From Veillonellaceae bacterium (lineage in GTDB: Bacteria > Bacillota > Negativicutes > Veillonellales > Negativicoccaceae): a stretch of 64,000 nucleotides of DNA. How positions within the stretch are numbered: the first letter of the stretch is position 1; the number at the start of each line of letters is the position of its first letter. Below the pieces are notes generated by a model. The model saw only the letters and a list, made by a program, of their open reading frames with translations. It ran no database searches and had not been told where the DNA came from. The stretch lies in assembly GCA_022771805.1 (NCBI GenBank), contig JALELM010000003.1, positions 62,001 through 126,000 on the forward strand, given 5' to 3'. Both the position numbers and the translations under genes were made by a program. Of the stretch, positions 18,164 to 29,583 are shown piece after piece.

Positions 18164-18990
18164 TATTTTCTCCATTTATCGACTACATAATCGGACACGG
18201 TATTCATCGCGATGACCAACAAAATCAGGATTACCCCCGTCGCATACGCCTTATCCGTATGGATACCTTCGCCCGAGAGCGCGTACATGTGAATGGACAA
18301 TGTGCGCCCCGAATGCCACAAATCTGCCGGAATTTCCGCCACCGTCCCGATGGTGTACATCAATGCAACGGTTTCGCCGACGATTCGGCCGATACCGAGC
18401 ACGACCCCCGCCAGGATCCCGCGTCCCGCCGACGGCAGAACAATACGCAATACCGTATCTTTCTTCCCGACGCCCAAACCGTAGCTGCCTTCCCGCAAGT
18501 CACGGGAAACGGCAAGCAGGGCTTCTTCCGCCGTCTTGATGATGAAAGGCAGGATCATGATCGTCATCGTCAGTATCCCCGCCAACAGCGAATACCCCAT
18601 CCGGAAAAATTGCACGAAGAAGAGAAAGCCGAACAAGCCGTAAACGATCGACGGAATCCCCGCGAGCGCTTCCGTCGCGCTGCGTACCCAAGTCACCCAG
18701 AGTGAACGCCGATCCGCATACTCCGTCATATAAACGGCCGTTCCCAAGCCGAGCGGCACCGCCAAAGCGAGTGCGCCGAGCGTCAGGTATACTGTCGTCA
18801 CCAAGGCCGGGAAAAGCGACATATTCGTCGTCGTATATGTATAGGAGAAGAAGTCCGCCGTCAAAAACGGAATACCGTTGTACAAAATGTGCCCCAGCAG
18901 GAACGCCAGGCTTCCCAATGTCAGGAACAAAGAGATGCCGACGGCGATACGCACTGCATATTCATACGGACCGCGTGCCGCTTCGTTCAT
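18163..18990 (-). CDS. pstA: phosphate ABC transporter permease PstA
   Basis: 275 aa with about six transmembrane helices and the BPD_transp_1 EAA-type loop ([33 protein letters not shown]). [18 protein letters not shown] is the PstA/PstC core motif. The start MNEAARG at 18990 has GAGGTGG upstream and overlaps the pstC stop (ATGA). It forms the membrane channel with PstC. Confidence 0.94.
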   Translation of the reverse strand: MNEAARGPYEYAVRIAVGISLFLTLGSLAFLLGHILYNGIPFLTADFFSYTYTTTNMSLFPALVTTVYLTLGALALAVPLGLGTAVYMTEYADRRSLWVTWVRSATEALAGIPSIVYGLFGFLFFVQFFRMGYSLLAGILTMTIMILPFIIKTAEEALLAVSRDLREGSYGLGVGKKDTVLRIVLPSAGRGILAGVVLGIGRIVGETVALMYTIGTVAEIPADLWHSGRTLSIHMYALSGEGIHTDKAYATGVILILLVIAMNTVSDYVVDKWRK

Positions 18991-19901
18991 TTCATCGCCA
19001 CCTCTTTTCTTCCCCAACGCTTACGCAAAGCAAGACACGCCGCGTTTACCAGCAAAATCAAGGCGAACAATACCGCCCCGCAGGCAACCAACGCGTCGCG
19101 GTGCAAATCGACCGCATAGCCCATTTCCAAGACGACATTGGCCGTCAGGGTACGGGTGCCGTCCCAAATGGAAGTCGGCAAATGCACCTGGTTACCGGCG
19201 ACCATGATCACCGCCATCGTTTCACCGACGGCACGCCCGATACCGAGCACGCCGGCGGCAAGGATGCCGTCCCGCGCCGCAGGTACCAAGAGACCGATGA
19301 CCGTGCGCTCGTGGCTCAAGCCCAACGCACGACCGCCGGCATAGTATGTTTCCGGCACCGCCGCCAGACTGGCTTCGCTTACCGCGATGACCGTCGGCAG
19401 TACCATCAAGGCCAAAAGACATGCGGCTGTCACGATACCGTTGCCGCTGCCGCCGCCGTAGTCGCGGACGAAGGGTACCATAACCATCATTCCGAAGAAA
19501 CCGTAAACGATGGACGGGATCCCCGCCAACAACAGTACGAAGGAGCGCAACAGCCGCTGCCAGCGCGACGGCACGAAATGCATGATTCCGACCGCCGCGG
19601 CCAACCCGACAGGCATGCTCAGCACAATAGCGCCGACAGTGACTGCCAAACTGCCGACAATCATTGCTCCGATACCATAGAGTGCCGGTTCATCCGTCGG
19701 TCGCCAAACCGTCCCGAACAGGAGGTTGGCAACACCGATTTCCGCAAAAGCGGGCAATGCTTTGCCGAAGATGAACCCCGCAATCAAGATAACGCAGATA
19801 ATCGATGTGGCCGCAAGGGCGCGGACTCCCCACGCCATTGCAACTTCACCGAATGCTCGGCGCTTTTCGCTGTGCAACACCTTTACTTCAACTCGTTCCA
19901 T
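18987..19901 (-). CDS. pstC: phosphate ABC transporter permease PstC
   Basis: 304 aa, six predicted transmembrane helices. [21 protein letters not shown] and SLAAVPETYYAGGRALGLSHERTV match the permease core. The ATG lies within the 3' end of pstS (19-nt overlap). It has only a weak ribosome site, suggesting translation coupled to pstS. Confidence 0.93.
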   Translation of the reverse strand: MERVEVKVLHSEKRRAFGEVAMAWGVRALAATSIICVILIAGFIFGKALPAFAEIGVANLLFGTVWRPTDEPALYGIGAMIVGSLAVTVGAIVLSMPVGLAAAVGIMHFVPSRWQRLLRSFVLLLAGIPSIVYGFFGMMVMVPFVRDYGGGSGNGIVTAACLLALMVLPTVIAVSEASLAAVPETYYAGGRALGLSHERTVIGLLVPAARDGILAAGVLGIGRAVGETMAVIMVAGNQVHLPTSIWDGTRTLTANVVLEMGYAVDLHRDALVACGAVLFALILLVNAACLALRKRWGRKEVAMK

Positions 19902-20776
19902 TTTTTCAATTGACCGATAAATACATTCTTCAAGCTGTCACGGTTGATTCCGCCCAGCGGGTTTTTCGGATTGACGACGACTGCCAGTCCGTCGCGCGCG
20001 ATGACATCCGCATCGGCTTCCGCCTTTTCGCTGTCTTTCAGATCACGCGAAGCCATACCGAGTTCCGCCGTTTGTGTAATTGCTGCCTGTACCCCGGTCG
20101 TCGAGTCGCTCATCTGTACTTCGATCTTCAGATCCGGGTTATGCACGCGATACGCTTCCGCCAATTTTTCCATCAGCGGCGAGATCGAGGACGAACCTGC
20201 TACGACCAATGTACCGCTCGTATTCGCCGGCGTATATGCAGCCGGGGATGTTTCTACCGCAACGAAACCGTTGTCGTTTACCAGCTTCTGACCTTCCGCA
20301 CTGTGGATGAAACGCATGAAGTCCGCAGCTGCCGGGGACAGTTCCTGACCCTTACGCATAACGACATGGAACGGACGTGCCAGCGGATAGGTGCTGTTCA
20401 TTACGTTCTCCGCCGTCGCTTTGACACCGTCAACATCCAAGGCTTTTACCGTGTCATTCAGCGAGCCCAGAGAAATATACCCGATCGCATACGGATCATT
20501 GGCAACCGAGGTCAGCATGACGTGCGTGCTGTTCGTGATCTGCGCTTTGTCATACGTGTGGTCGACCTTCTTGCCGTCTTCCTTCACTTCAATACCGACC
20601 AGTTCGATAAACGCTCCGCGCGTACCCGAGCCGCTTTCACGCGAGATGACATGGATCTCGCTTTCCGGCTTCCAAGCCGCATCGTTACTCGTACCGGCAC
20701 CGCCGCCGCAGCCCGCCATTGCCAATACCAGCAGCAAAGCGCTTGCCGCCATACCCAACCGTTGCTTTGTTTTCAT
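19883..20776 (-). CDS. pstS: phosphate-binding lipoprotein PstS with circularly permuted halves
   Basis: 297 aa. Signal peptide with lipobox LAMAGC (Cys23). The usual PstS order is inverted: the segment that normally forms the second half comes first (HVISRESGSGTRGAF, YAIGYISLGSLN, YPLARPFH, EGQKLVNDNG, about residues 36-165). The segment that normally begins the mature protein (VVAGSSSISPLMEKLAEAY, LGMASRDLKDSE, DGLAVVVNPKNP) follows at about 175-297. Phosphate-ligand motifs of both halves are present, so a functional binding protein is expected. First gene of the pst operon. Confidence 0.9.
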   Translation of the reverse strand: MKTKQRLGMAASALLLVLAMAGCGGGAGTSNDAAWKPESEIHVISRESGSGTRGAFIELVGIEVKEDGKKVDHTYDKAQITNSTHVMLTSVANDPYAIGYISLGSLNDTVKALDVDGVKATAENVMNSTYPLARPFHVVMRKGQELSPAAADFMRFIHSAEGQKLVNDNGFVAVETSPAAYTPANTSGTLVVAGSSSISPLMEKLAEAYRVHNPDLKIEVQMSDSTTGVQAAITQTAELGMASRDLKDSEKAEADADVIARDGLAVVVNPKNPLGGINRDSLKNVFIGQLKKWNELK

Positions 20777-20823
20777 AATTATGCCTCCTTTGGCTTTAAC
20801 CTTCCTGTACTGTACCCGACCCG

Positions 20824-20851
20824 TGTCAAAAACAAGACGAAATCATGTAAA
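20824..20851 (-). promoter_or_regulatory. candidate Pho box upstream of pstS
   Basis: On the minus strand TTTACA (20851-20846) and TTGACA (20829-20824) lie exactly 22 nt apart, about two helical turns, 48-75 nt before the pstS ATG. This resembles the 11-bp-spaced TTAACA-like repeats bound by Gram-positive PhoP, but the middle repeat is not recognisable. Tentative. Confidence 0.35.
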
Positions 20852-20863
20852 AAAACAGTAAAA

Positions 20864-20887
20864 AACGGCTCGTCCCGACGAGCCGTT
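20864..20887 (-). terminator. intrinsic terminator after uvrC
   Basis: Perfect 11-bp arms AACGGCTCGTC/GACGAGCCGTT (20864-20874, 20877-20887) followed on the minus strand by TTTTTT; 20 nt past the uvrC stop and just upstream of the pstS promoter region. Confidence 0.9.
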
Positions 20888-20906
20888 ACATCAATATATC
20901 TCCTAT

Positions 20907-22745
20907 TTAATTGCGAACCTGCTGCTGTTTCTCGTGTTTTTCCGCGGCGAGAAACTGCTGCACGGTCGCCGCCGCAGACCGAGTCATGCCCGGCACGGCC
21001 GCCAATTCGTCCAGGGTCGCCGCCCGCATTTCCGCCAGGCTGCCGAAGACTTTCCACAGAGCCTGCCGGCGCTTCGGCCCGATCCCCGGTAAATGCTCCA
21101 GTACGGATTGGAAATTCCGCTTGCTGCGAAGTTTCCGATGATACGTAATTCCGAAGCGATGTGCCTCGTCACGGACGGTTTGCAGCATTTGGAGCGCCGG
21201 ATGCCGCCGCCCGAGGATGACGGATTCATTGCTGAATTCCGTAAAAATTTCTTCCAAACGTTCCGCCAAGGCAATGACCGGCGCCTGCACGCCGCATTCG
21301 CGAATGACCGGCAGCGCGGCATGCAACTGCCCCTTGCCGCCGTCGATGACGATCAGATCCGGCAACGGCCACTCGGGATGATTGCCGTAGCGCCGCTGCA
21401 TGATTTCCCGCATCGAGGCGAAATCATCGGGTCGTCCCTGCACGGTTTTCAGCTTGAACTTGCGGTACTCGCTCTTTGCCGGCTTGCCGTCGAGCAAGAC
21501 GGTCATCGCCGCCACCGTTTCCTCCCCCTGCGTATGGCTGATGTCGAAACACTCGATCCGCTCCGGCAATTGCGGCAGATCGAGTACTTCCGCCAGGGCG
21601 CGCACGGCGCCTTCCTGCTTGTCCTGCGTATACTGCCATTGCGCTTCCCGCGCCTGCAAGAAACGCCCCGCATTGTCCTGCGCCATCATGTGGAGACCGC
21701 GCCGCATACCGCGCGCCGGTACGGCGATGCCGACTTTGGTGCCGCGCATATCGCTCAGCCACGCCGTCAGCAATTCCGCATCCTGCGGCAACACTCCGAC
21801 AAGGATTTCTTTCGGCACACGTTCCGGACGATCGAGGTAGTAACTCTTGAGAAACGCGGAGAGCAAATTCGCCTCGTCTTCGCCGCCCGAGCCGCTCAGC
21901 ATCAGCTGATCCTTGCCGATCATTTTGCCGGCGCGCACCCAAAGCACGACGACCGCGACCTTGTCCTCCCGCTGCGCCAGACCGACGACATCGAGATCCC
22001 CTCTGCCGCCGATGACGTGCTGCTTTTCCTGCACGCGGCTGAGCGCCTGAATGCGGTCGCGCCATTCGCCCGCCTCCTCGTAGCGCAGCGCCGCGGCCGC
22101 TTCTTCCATCCGCTTCGTCCAAGCGCGCAGCAGATGCGTATCCTTTCCCTCAAAGATGGCGCAAACTTCCTCCGCCATCGCGTGATATCTCCGTTGCTCC
22201 ACGATACCGACACAGGGAGCTTCGCAGCGGCGCAAATGGTATTGCAGGCAGGGTCTGTCCACCCGCATCGAGCGACAGGTCCGCAACGGATACAGTTGGC
22301 GGATCAGTTTCAATGTACGCGCGACCGCGCCCACATCCGTAAAGGGGCCGAGATAGCGTGCCCCGTCCCGTTCCAACCGCCGCGTCATGAAAACCCGCGG
22401 ATAGTCCTCCTGCAACGTAATTTTCACATAGGGATATGTTTTATCGTCACGCAGCAGAATATTGTACTTCGGCCGATGCTCCTTGATGAGGTTGCACTCC
22501 AATATGAGCGCTTCCATTTCCGTCTTCGTCAGGATAATGTCCACATCGACGGCATGCGCCATCATGGCACGCACCTTCGGGCTCAGGCGATCCGGATTTT
22601 GGATATACGACCGCACGCGGTTCCGCAGATTGATCGCCTTGCCCACGTAGATAATCCTGCCGAAACGATCCCGCCAGCGATACACCCCCGGCGCGGTCGG
22701 CATGGTCGCGACTTTCGCCTGCAGATCCTCCGAAATGCCGCTCAT
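20907..22745 (-). CDS. uvrC: excinuclease ABC subunit UvrC
   Basis: 612 aa. N-terminal GIY-YIG nuclease ([18 protein letters not shown]), Cys-rich stretch [25 protein letters not shown] motif, RNase H-like C-terminal nuclease ([15 protein letters not shown]), and tandem helix-hairpin-helix ending in [14 protein letters not shown]. It makes the two incisions flanking a DNA lesion. Its ATG overlaps the uvrA stop; last gene of a uvrB-uvrA-uvrC operon. Confidence 0.97.
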   Translation of the reverse strand: MSGISEDLQAKVATMPTAPGVYRWRDRFGRIIYVGKAINLRNRVRSYIQNPDRLSPKVRAMMAHAVDVDIILTKTEMEALILECNLIKEHRPKYNILLRDDKTYPYVKITLQEDYPRVFMTRRLERDGARYLGPFTDVGAVARTLKLIRQLYPLRTCRSMRVDRPCLQYHLRRCEAPCVGIVEQRRYHAMAEEVCAIFEGKDTHLLRAWTKRMEEAAAALRYEEAGEWRDRIQALSRVQEKQHVIGGRGDLDVVGLAQREDKVAVVVLWVRAGKMIGKDQLMLSGSGGEDEANLLSAFLKSYYLDRPERVPKEILVGVLPQDAELLTAWLSDMRGTKVGIAVPARGMRRGLHMMAQDNAGRFLQAREAQWQYTQDKQEGAVRALAEVLDLPQLPERIECFDISHTQGEETVAAMTVLLDGKPAKSEYRKFKLKTVQGRPDDFASMREIMQRRYGNHPEWPLPDLIVIDGGKGQLHAALPVIRECGVQAPVIALAERLEEIFTEFSNESVILGRRHPALQMLQTVRDEAHRFGITYHRKLRSKRNFQSVLEHLPGIGPKRRQALWKVFGSLAEMRAATLDELAAVPGMTRSAAATVQQFLAAEKHEKQQQVRN

Positions 22746-25591
22746 TTCCTTGCCTCCGTCTGACCGAGCTCACGCGCCCGCGCAAGCACCTTGGCAAGGT
22801 ACCTGCCCGTATGCGAGACGGTCGATTTCGCCACTTCTTCCGGCGTTCCCTGCGCGACCACCGTACCGCCGCCGGCCCCGCCTTCCGGCCCCAAATCGAT
22901 CAAATGATCCGCCGTCTTGATGACATCCAAATTGTGCTCGATGATGACCACCGTATCGCCGCCGTCGACAATACGCTGCAATACCTCCATCAGTTTATGG
23001 ATATCCGCCATGTGCAGCCCCGTCGTCGGCTCGTCCAACAGGTAGAGCGTCCGTCCGGTGCTGCGTTTCGCCAGCTCCGTCGCCAACTTGACACGCTGCG
23101 CCTCGCCGCCCGAAAGCGTCGTCGCCGGCTGACCGAGCCGAATGTAGCCGAGGCCGACATCCTGAATCGTCTGTAGCCGCCGGGCGATGGCGGGATGATT
23201 GGCGAAAAAGCCCGCCGCTTCGTCCACCGTCATCTCCAAGACATCCGCGATACTCTTGCCTTTATACTTCACTTCCAAAGTTTCGCGATTGTACCTTGCG
23301 CCGTGGCATACTTCGCAGGGCACGTACACATCGGGCAGGAAATGCATCTCGATTTTGATGATCCCGTCGCCCTTGCAGGCTTCGCAACGGCCGCCGCTCA
23401 GATTGAAGCTGAACCGGCGCGGCGCATACCCGCGCAGCTTCGCTTCCGGTGTCTGGCTGTACAGCTCGCGGATCGGCGTGAATACCCCCGTATACGTTGC
23501 CGGGTTGGAGCGCGGCGTGCGGCCGATCGGCTGCTGATCGATGTCGATGATCTTGTCGATATGTTCCGCCCCGTCGATGCCCGCATGCTCGCCCGCGCGC
23601 GCATACGAACCGTAGACGCGCTGTGCCATGCCTTTGTACAGTACCTCGTTCACCAGCGTACTCTTACCCGAGCCGGAGACCCCCGTCACGACCGTCAGCA
23701 CGCCGAGCGGGAAAGCCACGTCGATGTTTTTCAGATTGTTTGCCGTCGCCCCGCGCACGATGAGCGACTGCCCGTTCCCCCGGCGCCGTTCCGCCGGAAC
23801 CGGCAGGTACTTTTTGCCGCTGAGATATTGCCCCGTCAGCGATTCCGGCGCGGCGATAATATCCTCCACCGTTCCTTCCGTAACGACCCGACCGCCGTAT
23901 TCGCCCGCGCCCGGCCCGATATCGACAATGTAATCCGCCGCCCGGATCGTATCCTCGTCATGCTCCACGACAAGCAGGGTATTCCCCAAGTCGCGCAGCC
24001 CTTCGAGCGTCGCCAAGAGCCGGTCATTGTCGCGCTGATGCAGCCCGATCGACGGCTCATCGAGGATGTACAGCACGCCGACCAGTCCCGAGCCGATTTG
24101 CGTCGCCAGACGAATCCGCTGCGCCTCGCCGCCCGACAGAGTGCCCGCCGAACGCGCCAGCGTCAGGTAGGTCAGCCCCACATCGGCAAGGAAACCGATC
24201 CGCGCCTCCAACTCCTTGCGAATCTGCCTTGCGATCAGCATTTCCTTTTCCGTCAATTCCAAATTCGCCAAAAATTCCCGCATCTCCCCGATCGGCAGCA
24301 GAGTAAATTCATAAATACTCAAACCGCCGACCCGGAACGCCAACACTTCCGGTTTCAGCCGCGCGCCATGACACTCCGGACAGGGAACTTCCGACATATA
24401 CCGCTCGTATTCTTCCCGCTGCCGGTCGGAAAACGCCTCCCGATACCGGCGCTGCACCATCGGCAACACGCCCTCGAAACTGCGGTCATACTGCTTCACT
24501 TCGCCGCGCATATTCTCGTACGTGAAGCGAAATGTCCGCTCCGTCCCCTCGCGCAATTCACGCTGCCCTTCCGGCGGTAAATCCGCGTAGCAATTCGCCG
24601 GAGTCAGCCCGTACGATTGCAGAAACGGCACCAGCTGCACCATGAACCAGGAATTGCGGTTCGCCGAGAGCGCTTGCACCGCTCCGTCCGCAAACGGCAA
24701 CTCCGGATCCGGCAAAATCAGCTCGAAATCCGGCTCCAAACTCGCCCCGAGCCCCGTACACACGGGACAGGCTCCCGCCGGATTGTTAAACGAAAACAGG
24801 CGCGGCTCCGGATCCGGCAGCGAAATACCGCAATCCGGACAGGCGAATTTTCGACTGAATACATGCTGCGCGCCGTCCACTTCCTGCACGTAGACCACGC
24901 CGTCGCCGAGCGCCAATGCCGTTTCCAACGAGCCCGCCAGACGGCTCTGCATACCCTCCCGCACGACCAGACGGTCGACCACCGTTTCTATGTCATGCTT
25001 GCGGTTCTTCTGCAAGGAAATTTCCTCTTCCAGGAGACGCACTTCGCCGTCCACCCGAACCCGCGCGTAGCCTTCCTTCCGCAGGCGCTCGAACAAACGC
25101 CGATGCTCCCCTTTCTGCCCGCGCACGACCGGCGCCAGCAACAGAAAACGCGTTCCCTCCGGCAACGCGAGAACGGCATCGGTGATCTGCTCCGTCGTCT
25201 GCTGCCGGATCGGCTTGCCGCAGTGCGGACAGAACGGCCGCCCCACCCGCGCGTACAGCAGACGCAGGTAGTCGTAAATCTCCGTCACCGTGCCGACCGT
25301 CGAGCGCGGGTTCCGGCTCGTCGTCTTCTGGTCGATGGAAATCGCCGGCGACAAGCCCTCGATATAATCCACATCCGGCTTATCCATTTGGCCGAGGAAT
25401 TGCCGCGCATAGGCCGACAGCGATTCGACATAGCGCCGTTGCCCCTCGGCATAAATCGTATCGAACGCCAGCGAAGACTTGCCGCTGCCCGAAAGCCCCG
25501 TCAACACAATGAACGCGTCCCGCGGCAAACGCAAATCGATATTCTGCAAATTGTGTTGCCGCGCCCCGCGAATAATCAGTTCATCTTTCAT
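22742..25591 (-). CDS. uvrA: excinuclease ABC subunit UvrA
   Basis: 949 aa, the normal bacterial UvrA length. Two ABC ATPase modules: Walker [17 protein letters not shown] near the start and [16 protein letters not shown] in the second half, each with LSGGEAQR signatures. Zinc-finger cysteines appear in CPHCGK, CPDCG/CPVC and CEACKGDG. UvrA dimers detect damage and load UvrB. It lies 19 nt after the uvrB stop. Confidence 0.97.
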   Translation of the reverse strand: MKDELIIRGARQHNLQNIDLRLPRDAFIVLTGLSGSGKSSLAFDTIYAEGQRRYVESLSAYARQFLGQMDKPDVDYIEGLSPAISIDQKTTSRNPRSTVGTVTEIYDYLRLLYARVGRPFCPHCGKPIRQQTTEQITDAVLALPEGTRFLLLAPVVRGQKGEHRRLFERLRKEGYARVRVDGEVRLLEEEISLQKNRKHDIETVVDRLVVREGMQSRLAGSLETALALGDGVVYVQEVDGAQHVFSRKFACPDCGISLPDPEPRLFSFNNPAGACPVCTGLGASLEPDFELILPDPELPFADGAVQALSANRNSWFMVQLVPFLQSYGLTPANCYADLPPEGQRELREGTERTFRFTYENMRGEVKQYDRSFEGVLPMVQRRYREAFSDRQREEYERYMSEVPCPECHGARLKPEVLAFRVGGLSIYEFTLLPIGEMREFLANLELTEKEMLIARQIRKELEARIGFLADVGLTYLTLARSAGTLSGGEAQRIRLATQIGSGLVGVLYILDEPSIGLHQRDNDRLLATLEGLRDLGNTLLVVEHDEDTIRAADYIVDIGPGAGEYGGRVVTEGTVEDIIAAPESLTGQYLSGKKYLPVPAERRRGNGQSLIVRGATANNLKNIDVAFPLGVLTVVTGVSGSGKSTLVNEVLYKGMAQRVYGSYARAGEHAGIDGAEHIDKIIDIDQQPIGRTPRSNPATYTGVFTPIRELYSQTPEAKLRGYAPRRFSFNLSGGRCEACKGDGIIKIEMHFLPDVYVPCEVCHGARYNRETLEVKYKGKSIADVLEMTVDEAAGFFANHPAIARRLQTIQDVGLGYIRLGQPATTLSGGEAQRVKLATELAKRSTGRTLYLLDEPTTGLHMADIHKLMEVLQRIVDGGDTVVIIEHNLDVIKTADHLIDLGPEGGAGGGTVVAQGTPEEVAKSTVSHTGRYLAKVLARARELGQTEARK

Positions 25592-25610
25592 ATAACTCCT
25601 TCCGCCGCAC

Positions 25611-27686
<2,076 letters not shown>

Positions 27687-27721
27687 TCCGTCCCCCTTTT
27701 CTTTTCTCAATTTACATTTCA

Positions 27722-27775
27722 ATTATACCATATCTATAAAAATCTATTTATTTGTCGGCTGGCGCATAGTATACT
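27722..27775. promoter_or_regulatory. divergent promoter region between uvrB and the XRE regulator
   Basis: Minus-strand TATAAT (27727-27722) serves uvrB; plus-strand TATACT (27770-27775) serves the HTH gene. Neither has a strong -35 match, and the 43 nt between them are AT-rich. No LexA-type or other palindrome is evident. Confidence 0.55.
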
Positions 27776-27794
27776 GGTAGCAAAGGAGAATACC

Positions 27795-28112
27795 ATGAAA
27801 GAAACAGTCGGTATGCGTATCCGCCGCCTGCGCCGCGCACGCCTGCTCACCCAGCAGGAACTCGCCCGGCGCGCCGGATACAAAAGCCACGTCAGCATCG
27901 TTCGCTTCGAGCAGGATTACTACACCCGCCCGCGCTCTGCCGGGCTGCGGCGCATCGCCGCCGCGCTGCAGGTCAGCCCCGAATACCTCGCGCACGGCGA
28001 TACCATCTCGCCCGAAAACTATCCCGAGGCCGTGCGGGAATTTCTTTCCGTGCAGGAAAATATCGATCTGCTGGACCAGGCACTGCGCGCAAACAAAGGT
28101 CGTTTCCGTTAA
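27795..28112 (+). CDS. XRE-family helix-turn-helix regulator
   Basis: 105 aa and the only plus-strand protein gene supported in the window. The Cro/C1-type HTH spans about residues 5-68: MRIRRLRRARLLTQQELARRAG, a recognition-helix region YKSHVSIVRFEQ, and LRRIAAALQVSPEYLAHG. A short acidic tail follows. AAAGGAG lies 7 nt before the ATG. It is divergent from uvrB and convergent with tRNA-Arg. Target unknown; self-regulation or control of neighbours is possible. Confidence 0.85.
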   Translation: MKETVGMRIRRLRRARLLTQQELARRAGYKSHVSIVRFEQDYYTRPRSAGLRRIAAALQVSPEYLAHGDTISPENYPEAVREFLSVQENIDLLDQALRANKGRFR

Positions 28113-28128
28113 CGGAAGCGACCTTTGT
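28093..28128. terminator. 18-bp inverted repeat spanning the XRE stop codon
   Basis: Arms 28093-28110 and 28111-28128 (ACAAAGGTCGTTTCCGTT and its near-perfect complement, a single mismatch) place the TAA stop at the centre. There is no long T tract on either side, so it may be a weak bidirectional terminator between convergent genes, or a protein-binding palindrome. Confidence 0.55.
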
Positions 28129-28168
28129 CCTGGATTTTCGCACAATAAAAGCCCCGCAGGGCAAAAAA

Positions 28169-28243
28169 TGGTGCGCCTAGCAGGAATCGAACCTGCGCAC
28201 CCGGTTCCGGAGACCGGTGCTCTATCCCCTGAGCTATAGGCGC
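28169..28243 (-). tRNA. tRNA-Arg(CCG)
   Basis: 75 nt including encoded CCA. Acceptor GCGCCTA/TAGGCGC, D-arm GCTCAGGGGATAGAGC, anticodon arm CCGGT-CTCCGGA-ACCGG with anticodon CCG, T-arm GCAGG-TTCGATT-CCTGC. It reads CGG, useful in this high-GC genome. Confidence 0.97.
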
Positions 28244-28254
28244 ATTACTGAATT

Positions 28255-28283
28255 AGTATAGCACAGATTTGCTTTACTGCCAA
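28255..28283 (-). promoter_or_regulatory. promoter of tRNA-Arg
   Basis: Minus strand TTGGCA (28283-28278), 17-nt spacer, TATACT (28260-28255), 12 nt before the mature tRNA 5' end. Confidence 0.8.
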
Positions 28284-28316
28284 CTGCCGGAACAGAAAAA
28301 TCTTTTCCTTTTGCCA

Positions 28317-28347
28317 AAAACCCCCGCTCTCTATGAGCGGGGGTTTT
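28317..28347. terminator. strong bidirectional terminator
   Basis: Arms CCCCCGCTC (28321-28329) and GAGCGGGGG (28335-28343), flanked by A4 and T4, give a T tract in both directions. It lies 22 nt past the stop of the small minus-strand ORF at 28369 and upstream of the tRNA-Arg promoter, so it insulates the two. Confidence 0.88.
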
Positions 28348-28368
28348 ATTGCCTGCCGGTACCTTTTA

Positions 28369-28539
28369 TCAATCCGACCGGATTGCATAGCCCGTCGGTG
28401 TCAGCCGACACAATCCGGCGAATGCCGGTTCCGCGCCGTGTACGTACTCCGACGTACCGCCAAGATAGTCCGGATCCTTTTTCTTTAATTCCTCTTCATA
28501 AAGACGAATCAACTCTGGGATCCCTACCATCCCATTCAT
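28369..28539 (-). CDS. small hypothetical protein, 56 aa
   Basis: The reading frame runs from ATG at 28539 (second ATG at 28530) to TGA at 28369 and encodes a charged helix-like stretch (IPELIRLYEEELKKKDPDYLGG) followed by a more neutral tail. I recognise no family. Support is indirect: it ends just before a strong terminator in its own orientation, uses plausible codons, and lies 134 nt downstream of another minus-strand ORF driven by a good promoter. The RBS is weak (GAAAGCG). Confidence 0.45.
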   Translation of the reverse strand: MNGMVGIPELIRLYEEELKKKDPDYLGGTSEYVHGAEPAFAGLCRLTPTGYAIRSD

Positions 28540-28673
28540 AATCGCTTTCTATTTCGCACGCTCAATCCCTCCGGCAGCATTTTTTCTCGTAACCTAAGAT
28601 TTCTTCAGCCGACTATAACCCTCACTTCCTGCCCGGCTTCATTTATAGCTCCCTTTACCTCGCACCGTGCTGC

Positions 28674-29009
28674 CTACATGCGAATGATCTGCCGAACCCA
28701 CTTCTTTGCCGTCGCATACGGATTCCCGTCCCGTGCAACTGTCAGTGCCAGATGGAACAGATCCCGGTAGAATGTGGATTTACCTTTATTACTGAAGTAA
28801 TCCTTGCCGACTGCTTGAACATAGGCCGTTTCTTCTACCAGCTTGCCTCGTCCGTTCGTAACCTCTCGAAAGTCGATAATCAGCCGCCAGGCATATCCCT
28901 CCCGAATGACCGTGTCTTCCTCCATCGGCTTCACAATCAAATGCATGCGGACATTGTCCTGCGTATCTTGTGCCGTATTTCTTTCCATATGCAATTCTCC
29001 TCTCGACAT
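28674..29009 (-). CDS. hypothetical protein, about 111 aa
   Basis: No family recognised. The protein is soluble and mixed alpha/beta by eye (AWRLIIDFREVTNGRGKLVEETAYVQAVGKDYF, then FYRDLFHLALTVARDGNPYATAKKWVRQII). Two starts are equally good: ATG 29009 with GGAG 8 nt upstream and ATG 28988 with GAGGAG 8 nt upstream (104 aa). A textbook promoter lies about 240 nt upstream, with a leader containing several tiny ORFs. Probably accessory DNA next to the restriction-like locus. Confidence 0.6.
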   Translation of the reverse strand: MSRGELHMERNTAQDTQDNVRMHLIVKPMEEDTVIREGYAWRLIIDFREVTNGRGKLVEETAYVQAVGKDYFSNKGKSTFYRDLFHLALTVARDGNPYATAKKWVRQIIRM

Positions 29010-29246
29010 CTTTACAACTCCTATATCGTTCCTCCGCCTCTAGGGCTCCTCTCCGGAGGACCTCTGTTGTCGATGTATTTGACCGCTCACCCCTTTCTGC
29101 GCTCCGTCGGATCAGTCAGCCGATAAGAAAAAGACATCCGCCTTTCAAGATATCTTCACCGCTCTTCTACCGCGCGCCATCGTCCGAATCCTCTCTGACG
29201 TATCGTTGCAACACCACTGTCTGTTTACCATGACTGCTACGTCATT
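29010..29246 (-). other. 237-nt leader with three very short ORFs
   Basis: Downstream of the 29247-29275 promoter, the minus strand holds ATG ORFs of 28 and 17 codons and a GTG ORF of 16 codons (starts near 29231, 29135 and 29085). The 17-codon one follows GAAAGGCGG, and its GGGGTGAG end overlaps the GTG start. A GGTCCTC/GAGGAGCC hairpin precedes the RBS of the 111-aa gene. Could be a translated leader or chance. Confidence 0.3.
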
Positions 29247-29275
29247 ATTGTAACTCAATCGTAACATTTTGTCAA
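29247..29275 (-). promoter_or_regulatory. strong sigma-70-type promoter for the 111-aa hypothetical gene
   Basis: Minus strand TTGACA (29275-29270), exactly 17-nt spacer, TACAAT (29252-29247). Nothing else is close enough to claim it. Confidence 0.8.
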
Positions 29276-29414
29276 GAAAGAATGAATGATTTTACGGCAG
29301 AAGAAGCTCCTAATCCACCGGCATTAATTATAATTTATCCTGCCCGCAGTGATCAATGCGTCCGAATCAAAAATAGGAATATCCCCGCATTACAATATGT
29401 AACAAAAAACGAAC

Positions 29415-29497
29415 AACCAAAAAACAACCGATTCGAAAATCGGTCGCAATTGGCCTTGCCGTGTCAAATGTTGAAAAATTTTTCGATACCCTATTCT
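29415..29497 (-). ncRNA. candidate small RNA, about 85 nt
   Basis: A promoter TTGACG-N17-TAAATT (29532-29527 and 29509-29504, minus) predicts a start near 29497. About 55 nt later comes a terminator hairpin ACCGATT-TTCG-AATCGGT (29444-29427) followed by TGTTTTTT. No ORF fits between. It lies in the 3' flank of the restriction-like operon. A self-complementary GAAAAATTTTTC lies in the middle. Purely sequence-based candidate. Confidence 0.4.
29427..29444 (-). terminator. intrinsic terminator with TTCG tetraloop
   Basis: Seven-bp stem ACCGATT/AATCGGT closed by TTCG on the minus strand, then TGTTTTTTGG. It is independent of the terminator that ends the large restriction-like gene. Confidence 0.75.
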
Positions 29498-29503
29498 GCC
29501 GAA

Positions 29504-29532
29504 AATTTACGGTTTTGGTATTGTAACGTCAA
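29504..29532 (-). promoter_or_regulatory. candidate promoter of the small RNA
   Basis: Minus strand TTGACG (29532-29527), 17-nt spacer, TAAATT (29509-29504), just past the terminator of the upstream gene. Confidence 0.45.
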
Positions 29533-29554
29533 AAGAACATTTCAGCAAGAAAAA

Positions 29555-29575
29555 GACGCCCTCCGGGAGAGCGCC
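29555..29575 (-). terminator. intrinsic terminator of the restriction-like operon
   Basis: GGCGCTCTCC/GGAGGGCGTC with two wobble pairs (29575-29555, minus strand), followed by TTTTTCTTG, 9 nt after the stop of the 1507-aa gene. Confidence 0.75.
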
Positions 29576-29583
29576 TTACCTTG

